NCBI RefSeq assembly: GCF_965638725.1
Contig: NC_134953.1
Span: 9,447,001-9,511,000, forward strand
Reading direction: 5' to 3'
DNA: 64,000 nucleotides
DNA from: Aptenodytes patagonicus
Taxonomy: Eukaryota > Chordata > Aves > Sphenisciformes > Spheniscidae
A program made the position numbers and the translations under genes. Positions 61,978 through 64,000 of the stretch are shown here, one piece after another. The notes below the pieces were generated by a model, which was not told the origin of the DNA, ran no database searches, and saw only the letters and a list, made by a program, of their open reading frames with translations. The first letter of the stretch is position 1; every line of letters starts with the position of its first letter.

Positions 61978-64000
61978 AGCTCCACCGCCACGAGAGCATC
62001 CAAGAGAAGAACGTGAAAGAAGCCAAAACCAAGTGCAGAACCATTGCATCCCTGTTGACAGACGCACCCAACCCCCACTCCAAGGGGGTGCTGATGTTCA
62101 AGAAGCGGAGGCAGAGGGCCAAGAAGTATACATTGGTAAGCTTTGGGAGTGTCGACGAAGACCGCTCCTACGAGGAGGAAGACGGAGTTTTTCCAACTAG
62201 TGAGTCTGAGTTTGATGAGGAAGGTTTCTCTGATGCCCGAAGCCTAACTAATCACTCAGACTGGGACAACACTTACCTGGACATTGAAAAGGCCAAGTCT
62301 GACTCTGAACAGAAGGAAAAGAAGCAAAAAGGTTTGAGTGAGGCCTCAGGTAAAGGAGCACGATTATTTGAGCAGCAGAGGGAACGGGCTGGGAAGTACA
62401 CAGTCGAGAAAGTCCCTGTGCAGAAGAGCCCCCAGCTTGTCCCAGCTGCCCAGCCACAGCAGGGCACGGTGAACGGAGATATGCCTGTGCCACAGAAGGC
62501 AGACAGCGTGCCCCTCAGCATCCACCTGGAAGGCATGCAAGTGCCCAGCAAACAGCCAGCCACCATCCCTGCTCAGCTCCTGGCTCCCCCTAGCCCCACT
62601 TTCTTCCCGCCTCCCCCAAGCACCCCCGACCCCTTCTCTGCAAGCACAAGCAGCATGTTCAACAGGTCTGCACGGCCCTTTACTCCTGGCTTTTCTGGCC
62701 AACGCCCAGCAACATCCTCTGTCATCTTCAGGCCATCTGCACCCAAAAAACCTAGTGAAAGTCTGGGTGGGCAAAGCATGGCGGTTCCTCCTTTCTCGCC
62801 TCTGGCTCCAGGAACACCTGCCAATGCACCAGTGCCAACACACCGTGGTCCAGTCAGCTCCTCCACATCTCTGTATATTCCTGCACCAGGAAGGCCAACA
62901 CCACCACTGGAGTCACAGTCAAGAGGGGGAGGAAGTGCTCCAGAGTCTAAGCCTTCTGCCAACACTGCCCGGACATCCACTACCTCTATCTTTCTGTCAA
63001 CTCCCTCAAAGCCAGGAGGGGAGGTGGCCTCCGCAGCATCCCAGCCACGAGTCCCTGGAACTGCCTCTTCTTCTCTGTATATTAGTCCAGCACCATCACA
63101 GCACACGGTAAGCAGTTCCCCCATGCCAAAGCAGCCTTCTCCTGCCGTCTCACCAGCAATGCCACGACCTCCTTCTGAGCCCTTAACCTCCAGGGAGCAG
63201 AGGATTGCCGTGCCGGCTCCCCGCACAGGCATCCTGCAGGAGGCTCGCCGGCGGGGCAACAAGAAACCCATGTTCAGTAAGATTGAGGAGAAGAAGAAGA
63301 ATTCACCCAACCCTGAGCTCCTGTCTCTGGTGCAGAACCTGGATGAGAAACCGAAAGGTGACCACCCCGGGGCAGGCTTTGAGTCTGGGCCTGAGGAGGA
63401 CTTCCTCAGCCTGGGTGCTGAGGCCTGCAACTTCATGCAGTCCTCTGGCCGCAAGTTCAAGACCCCACCTCCAGTGGCTCCTAAGCCTCAGCAGCAAGAA
63501 GCTGGACTGGTAAATGGGGCCCAGGACATGCCTCAGCTTAAAGGCAAGGGGGCAGAGCTCTTTGCCAAACGCCAGAGCCGCATGGACAAATATGTGGTGG
63601 AGACACCACCGAAGCCAGAGTCCAAGCTCAGGACCCCCTCTCCTTCCCCTTCTCTACCCTCGTCCTGGAAATATTCACCCAATATCCGTGCTCCCCCTCC
63701 AATAGCTTACAACCCAATGCATTCCCCTTTCTATCCCCTGGCAGCCAGCAAATCTCAGGCTAGCAAAGCAGAGAGCAAAGTGAAAAAGGCACCTGGCCAG
63801 AAATCAGGGATCAAGGTCATTGATTTAATGCGCCACCAGCCCTATCAATTAAAGTCAGCCATGTTCTGTTTTGGGGATCCCCCAAGCCCCAGCATTCAGG
63901 AGTCTCCTGGTCAGCCAGCCCCACAGGCTAGCTCGTCCTTCATGGCAGCCAAGCAGGTCCCCGTGAAAACAGCCAAGACCCAGGAGATTCGTCGCTTCTC
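61978..64000 (+). CDS. SYNPO2L: SYNPO2L coding exon 4, long C-terminal exon (partial)
   Basis: Acceptor CTTGCAG ends at 61977. The frame is open for 2,023 nt to the window edge with no stop, residues 307-980. It starts KLHRHESIQEKNVKEAKTK and continues with TIASLLTDAPNPHSKGVLMF and KKRRQRAKKYTLVSFG. It has two family motifs of the GKGA-x-LF-x-x-(Q/R) type (residues about 431 and 829-841), many Pro/Ser repeats, and APPPIAYNP near 878. FMQSSGR and MRHQPYQLK also match human. The region binds actin and alpha-actinin in the family. M346 (ATG at 62094) is a possible internal start for a PDZ-less isoform (the short CHAP form is known; its start here is inferred). The stop codon lies beyond the window. 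Confidence 0.96.

Larger units (their letters stand above)
28514..64000 (+). other. SYNPO2L: SYNPO2L gene span (3' end cut by window)
   Basis: Four coding exons joined in consistent phase give 980 codons of a SYNPO2L (CHAP) orthologue, a synaptopodin-family protein. The family is known to bind actin and alpha-actinin and to sit at Z-discs of heart and skeletal muscle. The long isoform has an N-terminal PDZ domain. The human protein is 977 residues. The last in-window residues (QEIRRFS) lie about 130 residues before the human C-terminus as I remember it, so the bird protein is longer, roughly 1,100. The gene is divergent from SEC24C. Confidence 0.95.

Noticed and set aside
62573..63460. 295-codon minus-strand open frame
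   Set aside because: It is antisense to the SYNPO2L last exon, which is conserved in the plus frame. It is a shadow frame.
1..64000. CRISPR arrays, operons, ribosome-binding sites, prophage or plasmid features
   Set aside because: The window is vertebrate nuclear DNA. The only tandem repeats are microsatellites without spacers.

Overview
This is vertebrate nuclear DNA, almost certainly from a bird and probably a galliform close to chicken. Genes are split into short exons with GT-AG introns. One CpG-island promoter is present. At about 33.44-33.51 kb lies a typical avian CR1 LINE 3' end with its ATTCTATG-type tail. Nothing suggests bacterial, phage or plasmid DNA. All gene calls below come from reading exons, splice sites and phases by eye and comparing them with remembered vertebrate proteins.

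Left part (1 to about 26.7 kb, minus strand): the 5' part of SEC24C, a cargo-binding subunit of the COPII inner coat. A non-coding first exon in the CpG island (donor at 26477/26476) splices about 8 kb to the start-codon exon (ATG at 18507). Seven more coding exons run leftwards to 1286 and join in perfect phase: 485 codons plus 1 base. They cover the disordered Pro/Gln/Gly-rich N-terminus and the Cys4 zinc finger. The rest of the protein (trunk, beta-sandwich, helical and gelsolin-like domains) lies left of the window. Two further in-frame segments with good splice sites look like cassette exons that the basic SEC24C protein lacks: 15252-15338 (87 nt) and 6923-6991 (69 nt).

Middle (26-28.5 kb): a GC-rich promoter region with CRE, NRF1-like and ETS motifs, followed by about 1.4 kb of ordinary DNA before the next gene. 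The two genes are head to head, as I recall for the human 10q22 locus.

Right part (28.5 kb to the window end, plus strand): SYNPO2L (CHAP), a synaptopodin-family actin- and alpha-actinin-binding protein of the muscle Z-disc. Four coding exons (28514-28618, 43062-43213, 46054-46715, 61978 to beyond 64000) give 980 codons so far. They encode an N-terminal PDZ domain, an acidic Ser/Pro-rich linker and the long Pro-rich C-terminal exon, which is cut by the window edge. Introns are about 14.4, 2.8 and 15.3 kb. They carry diverged CR1/L3-like LINE pieces, a poly(A)-tailed block that may be a retrocopy, a C-rich tract, and two very long pure-pyrimidine pentanucleotide arrays in intron 3.

The genes do not form a pathway: SEC24C is a housekeeping secretory gene and SYNPO2L a striated-muscle gene. 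The most interesting items are isoform-level: the two candidate SEC24C cassette exons, an AUG-stop element 11 nt before the SEC24C start, a candidate intronic terminal exon in SYNPO2L, and a pyrimidine microsatellite that forms a strong-looking 3' splice site in SYNPO2L intron 3.
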